Notes: generated from the letters alone by a model not told the origin. A stretch of DNA of 60,381 nucleotides from Micromonospora haikouensis (GCF_900091595.1 NZ_FMCW01000037.1:1-60381), one strand, 5' to 3'; shown: positions 35,130-43,831, numbered from the stretch's first letter. Numbers and translations: made by a program.

Positions 35130-36088
35130 CGATCAGCCCCGGCAAGAAGCGCGAGAAGATCGACCGGCTCGCCGAGCTGGCCGCCCGGGACGACGAGCGC
35201 GGCGTGAGCCTCTGGCGGGAGGCGTTCCGCCGGCTGCGGCGCAACCCGGCCGCGATCGTCGGCGCGGTCATCCTGGCCCTGTTCCTGCTGATCGCCATCG
35301 TCGGCCCGTTCCTCGTCCCCTACCCGGCCGACGCCCAGCTGTGGAAGGGCGAGATCCGGGACAACATCGGCTACTTCCCGGGCCCCCGGGCCGACAACTG
35401 GTTCGGCGTCGACCACATCGGCCGCGACGAGTTCAGCCGCATGATCGTCGGTGCCCGGCAGACGCTGCTCGTCGGCGTGGTCTCCACGCTGATCGGCCTG
35501 GCCGTCGGGTCGCTCATCGGCGGCATCGCCGGGGCCAGCGCCGGCCTCGGCGGCAAGTGGGGCCGGGCCGTCGACAACACCCTCATGCGCTTCGTCGACA
35601 TGCTGCTGGCCATGCCGAGCCTGCTGCTGGCCATCAGCATCGCCGCGCTGCTCGGCGCCGGCCTCACCACCGTCATGATCGCGGTCGGCGTGGTCTCCGT
35701 GCCGGTCTTCGCCCGGCTGCTGCGCGGGTCGATGATCTCCCAGTCGAACAGCGACTACGTGCTCGCCGCGACGTCGCTGGGCGTGCGGAAGCCGAAGATC
35801 GCCCTGACCCACGTGGTGCCGAACTCGCTCGCCCCCGTCATCGTCCAGGCGACGCTGACCCTGGCCACCGCGATCATCGAGGCCGCGGCGCTGTCGTTCC
35901 TCGGCCTGGGCAACAACGACGCGTCCATCCCCGAGTGGGGCGTGATGCTCGCCGACGCGCAGCGCTACCTCGACGCCGCGCCCCGGCTCGCCGTCCTGCC
36001 CGCCCTCGCCATCATCGTCACCGCGCTCGGCTTCACCCTGCTCGGCGAGGCGATGCGCGAGGCCCTCGACCCGAAGCTGCGGAAGTAG
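35126..36088 (+). CDS. ABC importer permease, DppC type
   Basis: The 320-residue protein has a hydrophilic N-terminus of about 40 residues, then RRLRRNPAAIVGAVILALF and six helices. The segment WFGVDHIGRDEFSRMIVGAR and the EAA loop YVLAATSLGVRKPKIALTHV are diagnostic for DppC/OppC. It pairs with the DppB-type permease to form the channel. Translation is coupled to the upstream gene through the ATGA overlap. Confidence 0.93.
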   Translation: MTISPGKKREKIDRLAELAARDDERGVSLWREAFRRLRRNPAAIVGAVILALFLLIAIVGPFLVPYPADAQLWKGEIRDNIGYFPGPRADNWFGVDHIGRDEFSRMIVGARQTLLVGVVSTLIGLAVGSLIGGIAGASAGLGGKWGRAVDNTLMRFVDMLLAMPSLLLAISIAALLGAGLTTVMIAVGVVSVPVFARLLRGSMISQSNSDYVLAATSLGVRKPKIALTHVVPNSLAPVIVQATLTLATAIIEAAALSFLGLGNNDASIPEWGVMLADAQRYLDAAPRLAVLPALAIIVTALGFTLLGEAMREALDPKLRK

Positions 36089-36097
36089 GTCGGCTGT

Positions 36098-36147
36098 CGT
36101 GTGTGCAGCGCGAGGAGTGAGCTTGCGAGCCCCGCAGTCGCAAACGG
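36098..36147 (+). repeat. Candidate dispersed repeat between permease and ATPase genes
   Basis: A segment with GAGGAGTGAGCTTGCGAGCC in the 69-bp gap reads like a sequence that recurs between genes in micromonosporal genomes. Only one copy lies in this window, so calling it a repeat rests on memory of the group rather than on the window itself. Confidence 0.3.
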
Positions 36148-36157
36148 AAGGCCGATA

Positions 36158-37225
36158 ATGGCACTGCTCGAAGTGGACGACCTCTCCGTCACCTTCGCCC
36201 GGCGCGGTCAGCGCACCGTGCACGCCGTCGACGGGGTCTCCTTCTCCGTCGACGCGGGCGAGGTGGTCGGCCTCGTCGGCGAGTCCGGCTGCGGCAAGAG
36301 CGTCACGTCGCTGGCGATCATGGGTCTGCTGCCCAGGCAGCCCGGCCTGCGGGTCGGCGGCAGGGCCGTCTTCGACGGCACGGACCTGCTCCAGCTCGAC
36401 GACCGGTCCCGGCGCGACATCCGGGGCCGGGACGTCGCGATGATCTTCCAGGACCCGCTCTCCTCGCTGAACCCGGTGATCCCGATCGGGCTCCAGGTGA
36501 CCGAGGTGCTCACCCGGCACCGGGGGATGAAGGGGGAGGCGGCCCAGAAGGAGGCCGCCGACCTGCTCGACCGGGTCGGCATCCCCGACCCGCGCCGCCG
36601 GCTCAAGGAATACCCGCACCAGCTCTCCGGCGGCATGCGGCAGCGGGCCCTGATCGCCATGGCGGTGGCCTGCCAGCCCCGGCTGCTCATCGCCGACGAG
36701 CCGACCACCGCGCTCGACGTCACCATCCAGGCGCAGATCCTGGAGCTGCTCAAGGAACTGGTCCGGGACTCCGGCACCGCGCTCGTGATGATCACCCACG
36801 ACCTGGGGGTGGTCGCCGGCATGTGCGACACGATCAACGTGCTGTACGCCGGCCGGGTGGTGGAGACGGCCCGCCGCCGCCCGCTGTTCCGCGAGCCGCG
36901 GCACCCGTACACCGTGGGGTTGCTCGGCTCGGTGCCGCGCCTGGACGCCGGGCGCGGCGAACGGCTCAACCCCATCCCCGGCTCCGTGCGGGACGTGCTG
37001 GCCTGGCCGGACGGCTGCGCCTTCGCCCCGCGCTGCACCCGCCGCATCGACGAGTGCGTGGGGGCGCCGCCGGAGCTGACGCTCACCTACGACGGCCGCA
37101 GCTACCGGTGCGTCAACCCGCCCCCGGTCCCCGGCACGCCGCCCCCGGCGGCGACCGACGCCGGCGCGCCGGAGCCCGCGACCGGCGGCCCGGTGCCCGC
37201 ACCGCGCGAGGAGGAGAAGCCGTGA
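36158..37225 (+). CDS. ABC importer ATP-binding protein, DppD type
   Basis: The 355-residue protein has Walker A GESGCGKS, Q-loop QDPLSSLNP, signature LSGGMRQR, Walker B LLIADEPTTALD and the switch histidine in MITHD. The C-terminal cysteine-rich extension CAFAPRCTRRIDEC is typical of peptide/nickel importers. A Pro/Ala-rich tail of about 35 residues is added at the end. The ATG at 36158 follows GGAAGG. The stop overlaps the next gene's GTG. Confidence 0.93.
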   Translation: MALLEVDDLSVTFARRGQRTVHAVDGVSFSVDAGEVVGLVGESGCGKSVTSLAIMGLLPRQPGLRVGGRAVFDGTDLLQLDDRSRRDIRGRDVAMIFQDPLSSLNPVIPIGLQVTEVLTRHRGMKGEAAQKEAADLLDRVGIPDPRRRLKEYPHQLSGGMRQRALIAMAVACQPRLLIADEPTTALDVTIQAQILELLKELVRDSGTALVMITHDLGVVAGMCDTINVLYAGRVVETARRRPLFREPRHPYTVGLLGSVPRLDAGRGERLNPIPGSVRDVLAWPDGCAFAPRCTRRIDECVGAPPELTLTYDGRSYRCVNPPPVPGTPPPAATDAGAPEPATGGPVPAPREEEKP

Positions 37226-38325
37226 CCGAGAGCGACATCCTCGTCGAGGTCCGCGACCTGAAGGTGCACTTCCCGATCAAGCGGGGACTGATCCTCGACC
37301 GGGTCGTCGGCCACGTCAAGGCCGTCGACGGCGTCGACCTGAGCATCCCGCGCGGCAAGACGTACGGGCTGGTCGGCGAGTCCGGCTGCGGCAAGTCCAC
37401 GCTGGGCCGGGCGCTGCTCCAGCTCACCCCGCCCACCGGCGGCGAGGTCCGCTTCGACGGCGTCGAGCTGACCACCCTCGCGGCGGGGAAGCTGCGCACC
37501 ATGCGCCGCCGGATGCAGATGATCTTCCAGGACCCGATGTCGAGCCTCGACCCCCGGCAGAACGTCGAGTCGATCCTGACCGAGGGGTTGCAGACCCACG
37601 GCATCGGCACCGACCGCGACGACCGGCGGCGGATCATCGGCGAGACCCTCGACGCCGTCGGGCTGCCCCGGTGGGCGCTGTCCCGCTATCCGCACGAGTT
37701 CTCCGGCGGCCAGCGGCAGCGCATCGGCATCGCCCGGGCCCTCGTGCTCGGCCCCGAGCTGATCGTCGCCGACGAGCCCGTCTCCGCCCTGGACGTCTCC
37801 ATCCAGGCCCAGGTGGTGAACCTGCTCGACGAACTCCAGGACAACCTGGGCCTGACGTACCTGGTGATCGCGCACGACCTGGCCGTGGTCAAGCACATCT
37901 CCGACGTCGTCGGCGTCATGTACCTGGGCGCGCTGGTCGAGGAGGCGCCGAGCGACCGGCTCTACAGCGAGCCGCTGCACCCGTACACGCGGGCGCTCAT
38001 GTCGGCCGTGCCCGTGCCGGACCCGGACGTCGAGGACCGGCGGGAACGCATCCTGCTCGCCGGTGACCTGCCCTCGCCGGCCAACCCGCCGTCGGGCTGC
38101 CGCTTCCACACCCGCTGCCCGTGGGCCCAGCCGACCCGCTGCGCCGACGAGCGGCCGGCGCTGCGGGAGATCGGCGGCAGCCGGGTCGCCTGCCACTTCG
38201 CGGAGCGGATCGCCACCGGCGAGCTGCGCCCGCACAAGGTGAGCGCCCAGATCGTGCGGCCCGAGGGCGAGGGCGAGGACCCGGCGGTCGTCTCGGCCCC
38301 CACGGAACCCGGCTCCTACGTCTGA
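37222..38325 (+). CDS. ABC importer ATP-binding protein, DppF type
   Basis: The 367-residue protein has Walker A GESGCGKST, QDPMSSLDPRQNV, FSGGQRQRIGIARAL, VADEPVSALDVS and the oligopeptide/nickel C-terminal extension (CRFHTRCPWAQPTRC). With the DppD-type subunit it forms the ATPase pair. It is the last gene of the importer operon, with GTGA overlap to the upstream gene. Its stop codon TGA is the first three bases of a palindromic repeat that also serves as terminator. Confidence 0.93.
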   Translation: MTESDILVEVRDLKVHFPIKRGLILDRVVGHVKAVDGVDLSIPRGKTYGLVGESGCGKSTLGRALLQLTPPTGGEVRFDGVELTTLAAGKLRTMRRRMQMIFQDPMSSLDPRQNVESILTEGLQTHGIGTDRDDRRRIIGETLDAVGLPRWALSRYPHEFSGGQRQRIGIARALVLGPELIVADEPVSALDVSIQAQVVNLLDELQDNLGLTYLVIAHDLAVVKHISDVVGVMYLGALVEEAPSDRLYSEPLHPYTRALMSAVPVPDPDVEDRRERILLAGDLPSPANPPSGCRFHTRCPWAQPTRCADERPALREIGGSRVACHFAERIATGELRPHKVSAQIVRPEGEGEDPAVVSAPTEPGSYV

Positions 38326-38382
38326 GGTGCAAGGAAGGGCCCCCTGTTAACGCATTCTGCATAGCAGGGGGCCCCTGTTAAC
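38323..38382 (+). repeat. Palindromic repeat element, copy 1, starting at the dppF-type gene's stop codon
   Basis: The element begins with the stop codon TGA and GGTGCAAGGAAGGGCC, then forms a hairpin with arms at 38337-38346 and 38365-38374. Reading from the TGA it matches the copy at 40961-41015 on the other strand in 51 of the first 52 bases, then diverges. It probably terminates the ABC operon. Confidence 0.8.
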
Positions 38383-38426
38383 ACCTGTGGCCGGTCTGCC
38401 CTCCGGGCGTTCAGCTCGGCGGCCGG

Positions 38427-38759
38427 TCAGCCCTCCGGGCGGTGGAGCAGGCCGACGGCGATCGTGTGCACGGCGTCCAGCCCGGCCGGATCGGCCAGCG
38501 GGGCCCGCCCGCCGGTGACGGCGTACCACTCGTCGGCCTCCCGGTACTGCACGCGCAGGGCGACCTGGCCGTCGGCGTACTCGGTGCGCAGGGTCAGCTC
38601 GCCGGTCACCACGCCGACCTCGTCGGTCATCACGCCGCCGGGGCCGGGCACGATGTCGGCCGTACGGCTCGACGCTTCGCCCCCGGTAGCGCCCGCGTCC
38701 GGGGCCTGCCCCGGTGCCGGTGCCGCCCCGGCCTCGCCCGTCACGGCTTGCTCGCCCAT
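38427..38759 (-). CDS. Small protein of unknown function
   Basis: In this 110-residue protein, the first half is Ala/Gly/Pro-rich and probably disordered. The second half (VGVVTGELTLRTEYADGQVA onward) looks like a small beta domain ending GLLHRPEG. It overlaps the upstream nuclease gene by 19 bp on the same strand, suggesting coupled translation. No family is recognised. The last 20 bases of the gene are echoed about 30 bp downstream (GCCGGTC[T/A]GCCCTCCGGGCG), a small tandem duplication. Confidence 0.55.
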   Translation of the reverse strand: MGEQAVTGEAGAAPAPGQAPDAGATGGEASSRTADIVPGPGGVMTDEVGVVTGELTLRTEYADGQVALRVQYREADEWYAVTGGRAPLADPAGLDAVHTIAVGLLHRPEG

Positions 38760-39400
38760 GTGCAGCCCCCCAACATGTCCGACAGGGCGGCCTTCTCGGC
38801 ACTGGTCACCGTCAGCCGCCAGTGGTGCTTCACCGTCACCCAGTCCTCGGCGTACTGGCACCAGTACGACCGGTTCGCCGGCTTCCACTGCGACGGATCC
38901 TGGTCACCCTTGGACCGGTTGGAGGACGCCGAAACGGCGATGAGCTGCGGTCGCGTGAGATCGTTGGCGAAGTCGCCCCGCTTGGCGTCGTCCCACTCGT
39001 CGGCACCCGAGCGCCACGCGTTGGCCAGCGGGACCGTGTGGTCGATGTCCACGTCGGAGGGGTCGGTGAACGTCCGCCCGTCGTACACGCTCTCCCAGCG
39101 GCCCGCGACCACGTTGCAGCCGGAGAACCGGATGTCCTTGCCGTCGCGCTTCAGCACGCTGTCGCGTACGTCGCAGTTCTTGCCGGTGTCCCGCCAGTGC
39201 GGGAAGCGGCTGCGGCTGTAACCCTTCATCGACGCGGCGCTCGCCACGGTGAGCTGGTCGAGCATCTGCCCGACGTTGCCCCCGCCGCCGCTGGGCGCGG
39301 CCTCCGGCTCGTCGACCACCTCGCAGCCGGCGGTCGCGACGGCCAGCGCCACGGCGAGCGCGGCGACCACGGCCGCGCGACGTCCTGATCTGGTACGCAC
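38741..39400 (-). CDS. HNH-type endonuclease (DUF1524/GmrSD C-terminal-like) lipoprotein
   Basis: The 219-residue protein has a lipoprotein signal with lipobox ATAGC and the modified cysteine near residue 26, a short Gly/Pro linker, then a DUF1524 nuclease domain. DVDIDHTVPLANAW holds the catalytic DH pair and NRSKGDQDPSQW the HNH asparagine and following residues. The product should be a membrane-tethered extracellular nuclease. The frame is open to 39697; GTG codons at 39409 and 39400 are both possible, and 39400 has GGAG at the better distance. A related secreted nuclease is encoded at 52383-53042. Confidence 0.85.
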   Translation of the reverse strand: MRTRSGRRAAVVAALAVALAVATAGCEVVDEPEAAPSGGGGNVGQMLDQLTVASAASMKGYSRSRFPHWRDTGKNCDVRDSVLKRDGKDIRFSGCNVVAGRWESVYDGRTFTDPSDVDIDHTVPLANAWRSGADEWDDAKRGDFANDLTRPQLIAVSASSNRSKGDQDPSQWKPANRSYWCQYAEDWVTVKHHWRLTVTSAEKAALSDMLGGCTWASKP

Positions 39401-39509
39401 AGACGACACCTCTCCAGCTTGCGGGCTCCCGGCGATTGCGCACAGTACCCCGGCACCGTTTCCATGATTCGTGGCGTCCGGCAAATCGGCCGGAGGAACA
39501 CTGGTACCC

Positions 39510-40943
39510 GTGACCGCACCCACACCGCCCCACGCTCCCGCGCTCCGGATGGGCACCCCCGCCGGCCGGGGCACCCTGCTCGCCGCCATCCTCGCCTCCG
39601 GCATGGTCTTCCTGGACAGCACGGTGGTCAACGTCGCACTGCCCCGCCTCGGTGCGGACCTCGGCGCCACCGTGGCCGGTCTCCAGTGGACCGTCAACGG
39701 CTACCTGTTGATGCTGGCCGCGTTCGTGCTGCTCGGCGGCGCGCTGGGCGACCGCTTCGGGCGGCGGCGCGTCTTCCTCCTCGGGGTGGTCTGGTTCGCC
39801 GTCGCCTCCGCGCTGTGCGGCCTGGCCCAGGGCACCGGCTGGCTGATCGCGGCCCGGTTCCTCCAGGGCGCCGGCGGCGCGCTGCTCACCCCCGGCTCGC
39901 TGTCGGTGCTCCAGTCCAGCTTCCACCCCGACGACCGGGGCCGGGCCATCGGCACCTGGTCCGGGCTGGCCGGGGTCTCCACCGCGCTCGGCCCGTTCGT
40001 CGGCGGCTGGCTGATCGACGCCCTGTCCTGGCGGTGGATCTTCTTCATCAACCTGCCGCTGGCCGTGCCGGTGGTGCTCGCCGCGCTGCGCTGGGCACCC
40101 GAGAGCCGCGACGTCGACGCCTCGCGTACCGGATCGGGCCGGCGGCGGTTCGACGTGGCCGGCGCGCTGCTCGGCGCGCTCGGCCTCGGTGGCGTGACGT
40201 ACTCCCTGATCGACGCACCGGCCCGCGGGGTGACCTCGCTGCCGGTGCTGGCGTCGGTGCTGGTCGGCGTGCTCGCCGCCGTGGCGTTCGTGCTGGTGGA
40301 ACGCCGCCGGGGCGACACCGCGATGCTGCCCACCGGCCTGTTCGGCAGCCGGCTCTTCTCGGTGCTGAACGTCTTCACGGTGGTGGTGTACGCGGCCCTC
40401 GGCGGGTTCACCTTCTTTCTCTCCGTCTACCTGCAGAACGTCGTCGGCTGGTCGGCCATGCTCACCGGCCTGGCCACCGTACCGATGACGGTGCTGCTGC
40501 TGGTCGGCTCGTCGCGGGCCGGCGCGCTGTCGGCCCGGATCGGGCCCCGGCTGCCGCTGACGATCGGGCCGGTCGTGGCCGCGCTCGGCCTGCTGCTGCT
40601 GCGCGGGGTGTCCCCGGGCGCGTCGTACTGGACGGACGTGCTGCCCGGGGTGACCCTCTTCGGCCTCGGCCTCACCCTCGTGGTGGCCCCGCTGACCGCC
40701 TCGGTGCTGGCCGCCGTCGCGGACCGGTTCGCCGGGGTGGCCAGCGGGTTCAACAACGCCGCGTCGCGGGCCGGCGGCCTGCTCGCGGTGGCCGCGCTGC
40801 CGCTGCTGGTCGGGCTGAGCGGCACCGGGTACGAGCAGGCGGCGGCCCTGACCGACGCGTTCCGGGGGGCGATGCTCTGGTGCGCGGGCGGGCTGCTGGC
40901 GGGCGCGGCGATGGCCGGCCTGCTGATCCACCGCCCCAGGTGA
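39510..40943 (+). CDS. MFS drug efflux transporter, DHA2 (EmrB/QacA) family
   Basis: The 477-residue protein has about fourteen predicted helices. Motif A GDRFGRRRVFL follows helix 2, and the family motif LDSTVVNVALPRL is in helix 1. Members of this family export drugs and dyes in exchange for protons. The GTG at 39510 has CGGAGGAA upstream. It is divergent from the nuclease gene and convergent with leuA; a palindromic repeat between MFS and leuA ends both transcripts. There is no regulator beside it. Confidence 0.92.
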   Translation: MTAPTPPHAPALRMGTPAGRGTLLAAILASGMVFLDSTVVNVALPRLGADLGATVAGLQWTVNGYLLMLAAFVLLGGALGDRFGRRRVFLLGVVWFAVASALCGLAQGTGWLIAARFLQGAGGALLTPGSLSVLQSSFHPDDRGRAIGTWSGLAGVSTALGPFVGGWLIDALSWRWIFFINLPLAVPVVLAALRWAPESRDVDASRTGSGRRRFDVAGALLGALGLGGVTYSLIDAPARGVTSLPVLASVLVGVLAAVAFVLVERRRGDTAMLPTGLFGSRLFSVLNVFTVVVYAALGGFTFFLSVYLQNVVGWSAMLTGLATVPMTVLLLVGSSRAGALSARIGPRLPLTIGPVVAALGLLLLRGVSPGASYWTDVLPGVTLFGLGLTLVVAPLTASVLAAVADRFAGVASGFNNAASRAGGLLAVAALPLLVGLSGTGYEQAAALTDAFRGAMLWCAGGLLAGAAMAGLLIHRPR

Positions 40944-40960
40944 GCGGCAGCGCTCGTTAG

Positions 40961-41015
40961 GAAGGGCCCCCTGTTATGCAGAATGCGTTAACAGGGGGCC
41001 CTTCCTTGCACCTCA
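40961..41015 (-). repeat. Palindromic repeat element, copy 2, starting at the leuA stop codon
   Basis: On the minus strand the element begins with the leuA stop TGA and GGTGCAAGGAAGGGCC. The hairpin has perfect 18-bp arms AGGAAGGGCCCCCTGTTA/TAACAGGGGGCCCTTCCT around a 12-nt loop and sits between convergent genes, so it works as a bidirectional terminator. It is nearly identical to the copy at 38323-38382, in opposite orientation. Confidence 0.85.
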
Positions 41016-42773
41016 GGCGCGGGCGCGGTTGACGGCGCTGGTGACCGCCTTCACGGAGGCGGTGACGATGTTCGCGTCCACCCCGACGCCCCACACGGTG
41101 CGACCGTCCACCTCGCACTCGACGTACGCGGCGGCCTGTGCGTCGCCGCCGGAGGAGAGCGCGTGCTCGTGGTAGTCGAGCACCCGTACCGCCACGCCCA
41201 CCGACTCCAGCGCGTTGACGTACGCGTCGATGGGGCCGTTGCCGACGGCGGTCAGCGACCGGGTGTCCGACCCGCCGACGCCGACCCGGGCCTCGATCTC
41301 GACCTTGCCGTCGACGGTGCCGATGGCGTAGCCGGCCAGCGTCAGCGCCGGGTCGCTCTGGTGGTCGACCAGGTAGTGCCCGGCGAAGATGTCCCACATG
41401 GTGCCGGGGTCGACCTCGCCGCCGCCGTGGTCGGTGACCTGCTGGACCACGCCGGAGAACTCGATCTGCAGGCGGCGGGGCAGGTCGAGCTGGTGCTCGC
41501 TCTTCATGATGTACGCGACGCCGCCCTTGCCGGACTGCGAGTTGACCCGGATGACCGCCTCGTAGGTGCGGCCCAGGTCCTTCGGGTCGACCGGCAGGTA
41601 GGGCACGGCCCAGGCGAAGTCGTCGACCGGCACCCCGGCCGCCGCCGCGTCGGCGTGCAGGGCGTCGAAGCCCTTCTTGATGGCGTCCTGGTGGGAGCCG
41701 GAGAAGGCGGTGTAGACCAGGTCGCCCGCGTACGGGTGGCGCTCGTGCACCGGCAGCTGGTTGCAGTACTCGACGGCCCGCTTGACCTCGTCGATGTTCG
41801 AGAAGTCGATCATCGGGTCGATGCCCTGGGAGAACAGGTTGAGCCCCAGCGTCACCAGGTCGACGTTGCCCGTGCGCTCGCCGTTGCCGAACAGGCAGCC
41901 CTCGATCCGGTCCGCGCCGGCCAGCAGGCCCAGCTCGGCGGCGGCCACGCCGGTGCCCCGGTCGTTGTGCGGGTGCAGGCTCAGCACCAGGCTGTCGCGG
42001 CGGGGCAGGCGGCGGTGCATCCACTCGATCGAGTCGGCGTACACGTTGGGGGTGGCCATCTCGACGGTCGCCGGCAGGTTGATGATCAGCTTGCGGTCCG
42101 GGGTCGGGTTGATCACCTCGATCACCGCCGAGCAGACCTGGAGCGCGTACTCCAGCTCGGTGCCCGTGTACGACTCCGGAGAGTATTCGTAGTAGATCTC
42201 CGTGTCGGGGGTGTGGATCTCCGCGTACTTCTGGCAGAGCCGCGCGCCGCTGGTGGCGATGTCGGTGATGCCGTCCCGGTCCAGGCCGAAGACCACCCGA
42301 CGCTGGAGCGTGGAGGTCGAGTTGTAGAAGTGCACGATCGCCCGCTTCGCGCCGCGCAGCGACTCGAACGTCCGCTCGATCAGGTGCTCCCGGCACTGGG
42401 TGAGCACCTGGATGGTCACGTCGTCGGGGATCAGATCCTGCTCGATGAGCTGCCGGACGAAGTCGTAGTCGGTCTGGCTGGCCGACGGGAAGCCGACCTC
42501 GATCTCCTTGTAGCCCATCTGCACCAGCAGCTGGAACATCCGGCGCTTGCGCTCGGGGGACATCGGGTCGATCAGGGCCTGGTTGCCGTCGCGCAGGTCC
42601 ACGGCGCACCAGCGGGGCGCGGCCTCGACGTGCCGCGTCGGCCAGGTGCGGTCGGGCAGGTCGATCCGGAACTGCTGCTGGTAGGGCTGGTAGCGGTGGT
42701 GCGGCATCCGGCTGGGGCGCTGCCGGGCGAAGGGATCAGCGTCGGTGTCGGAGGCGGTGGCGGGTTGAGCCAT
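41013..42773 (-). CDS. leuA: 2-isopropylmalate synthase
   Basis: The 586-residue protein is the long actinobacterial form. It has the catalytic core DLRDGNQALIDPMSPERK with the metal and substrate residues, HPHNDRGTGVAAAELG with the metal-binding histidines, and a C-terminal regulatory domain from about 455 (VGVGGSDTRSLTAVGNGPID) that binds leucine. It condenses acetyl-CoA with 2-ketoisovalerate in the first committed step of leucine synthesis. Regulation is double: leucine feedback on the enzyme and, from the upstream sequence, ribosome-mediated attenuation through a leader peptide. Confidence 0.96.
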   Translation of the reverse strand: MAQPATASDTDADPFARQRPSRMPHHRYQPYQQQFRIDLPDRTWPTRHVEAAPRWCAVDLRDGNQALIDPMSPERKRRMFQLLVQMGYKEIEVGFPSASQTDYDFVRQLIEQDLIPDDVTIQVLTQCREHLIERTFESLRGAKRAIVHFYNSTSTLQRRVVFGLDRDGITDIATSGARLCQKYAEIHTPDTEIYYEYSPESYTGTELEYALQVCSAVIEVINPTPDRKLIINLPATVEMATPNVYADSIEWMHRRLPRRDSLVLSLHPHNDRGTGVAAAELGLLAGADRIEGCLFGNGERTGNVDLVTLGLNLFSQGIDPMIDFSNIDEVKRAVEYCNQLPVHERHPYAGDLVYTAFSGSHQDAIKKGFDALHADAAAAGVPVDDFAWAVPYLPVDPKDLGRTYEAVIRVNSQSGKGGVAYIMKSEHQLDLPRRLQIEFSGVVQQVTDHGGGEVDPGTMWDIFAGHYLVDHQSDPALTLAGYAIGTVDGKVEIEARVGVGGSDTRSLTAVGNGPIDAYVNALESVGVAVRVLDYHEHALSSGGDAQAAAYVECEVDGRTVWGVGVDANIVTASVKAVTSAVNRARA

Positions 42774-42924
42774 GGCGGAGTGTTCCCCCTGAGTCAGGTG
42801 GCGTCAGCAATCGGAAGGCCGGCGACGGTGCGGCAGCGGCGGCTGGGCCGGTGCGGCGACGGTGCCGGGGCCGGCGCGGGGCGCCGACGGGAGGTTCGGA
42901 TCTGCTGGACGGCGCGCTTCGACT

Positions 42925-42961
42925 CCGCGACGAGGTGCCGGCCGGTCAGGCCTCGTCGCGG
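42925..42961 (-). promoter_or_regulatory. Attenuator hairpin in the leuA leader
   Basis: An 11-bp perfect stem (42925-42935 with 42951-42961) with a 15-nt loop begins inside the last codons of the leader peptide. A ribosome translating to the leader stop would cover and open it, whereas one stalled at the Leu codons would not. This is the geometry of an attenuation switch, though which state ends transcription cannot be decided by eye. Confidence 0.7.
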
Positions 42962-42990
42962 CGACCAAGGAGAAGGTACGCCCGCCACAT
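42946..42990 (-). CDS. leuA leader peptide
   Basis: The frame encodes MWRAYLLLGRRDEA and then TGA. Three consecutive Leu codons (CTT CTC CTT) lie in the middle, and the last codons form the left arm of a hairpin. Leader peptides of this kind before leuA have been predicted in several actinobacteria. Low leucine would stall the ribosome at the Leu run and change folding of the downstream RNA. It lies 172 bp upstream of the leuA start. Confidence 0.75.
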   Translation of the reverse strand: MWRAYLLLGRRDEA

Positions 42991-43171
42991 GACAGAGTGA
43001 CCCTACGTGATGGGACGGGGGGTGGGAAGGCCGGTCCGTAGATTGAGACGGGAGTCGCAACCGGTCGAGATTCCTGCTGCTCGGACGCGGTGCCACCGGA
43101 CGCTGGGCGGCCGGGTCCCGTCCCAGCCTGGCGTCACGCTCGGCCCAGCCCGGGCCGGCAATCGTCGACGC

Positions 43172-43747
43172 TCAGCGCAGCAGCAGGTCGGCCAGGGGCC
43201 GGCGGCGGCGCAGGCCGACCTCCTGTGCCCGCAGCGCGGTGGGCAGGCTGGCCGGGTCGCCGAGTCGGCCCACCGCCGCCACCACCAGCGGGCGGACGCC
43301 GGCCGGCAGGTCCAGGTCGGCGGCGAGCCCGGTGTGGTCGAAGCCGGCGATCTGGCGCACGTAGAGCCCCAGCGCGGTGGCCTGCACGGTCAGGTGGGCC
43401 ACCGCCTGCCCCAGGTCGTACGCCGCGCCGGTGCCGGCGTCGCGGGCGACGCCGGTCACGGTGGTGCCGCTTGCCGTGGTGCCGGCGGTGAGGTGGGCGC
43501 CGAGCAGCAGGGCGGCGGCGTGCCGGGCCCACGGCTGGTCGTCGGAGGGGAGGTTGACCAGGATGCGTTTCCAGGTCTCGTCGTCCCGGTGGCCGAGGGC
43601 GAACCGCCACGGCTGGCCGTTGCCCGCCGAGGGTGCCCAGCGGGCCGCCTCCAGCAGCGAGGCGGCCTCGTCGGCGGTCAGCGTGGCGGCGGGGTCGAAC
43701 GCCCGGGGACTCCAGCGGAACGCGAGCAGCGGGGTCAGGTCAGCCAT
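43172..43747 (-). CDS. Nitroreductase family protein
   Basis: The 191-residue protein begins MADLTPLLAFRWSPRAFDP and has AARWAPSAGNGQPWRF, which binds FMN, and a QAVAHLTVQATALGLYVRQI segment, both diagnostic for the nitroreductase fold. These enzymes reduce quinones, nitro groups or flavins with NAD(P)H. The natural substrate here is unknown. The gene is alone, between leuA and an unrelated lipoprotein gene on the same strand. Confidence 0.88.
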   Translation of the reverse strand: MADLTPLLAFRWSPRAFDPAATLTADEAASLLEAARWAPSAGNGQPWRFALGHRDDETWKRILVNLPSDDQPWARHAAALLLGAHLTAGTTASGTTVTGVARDAGTGAAYDLGQAVAHLTVQATALGLYVRQIAGFDHTGLAADLDLPAGVRPLVVAAVGRLGDPASLPTALRAQEVGLRRRRPLADLLLR

Positions 43748-43831
43748 GGATGAAGCATCCCGTATCGGACTTTTTGCCCCGTAATGCGGGTCGGGTGAAT
43801 GTGGCCGGAGCCACCCGTAACGGACGGCCGG

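Noticed and set aside
38323..41015. A composite transposon bounded by the two inverted repeats.
   Set aside because: The repeats are terminator-like palindromes of about 55 bp without a transposase between them and without target duplications, so the block itself is not a mobile unit on this evidence.
42774..43171. A T-box riboswitch before leuA.
   Set aside because: No TGGN-type T-box or specifier loop is visible; the short Leu-rich frame and its hairpin explain the region better.
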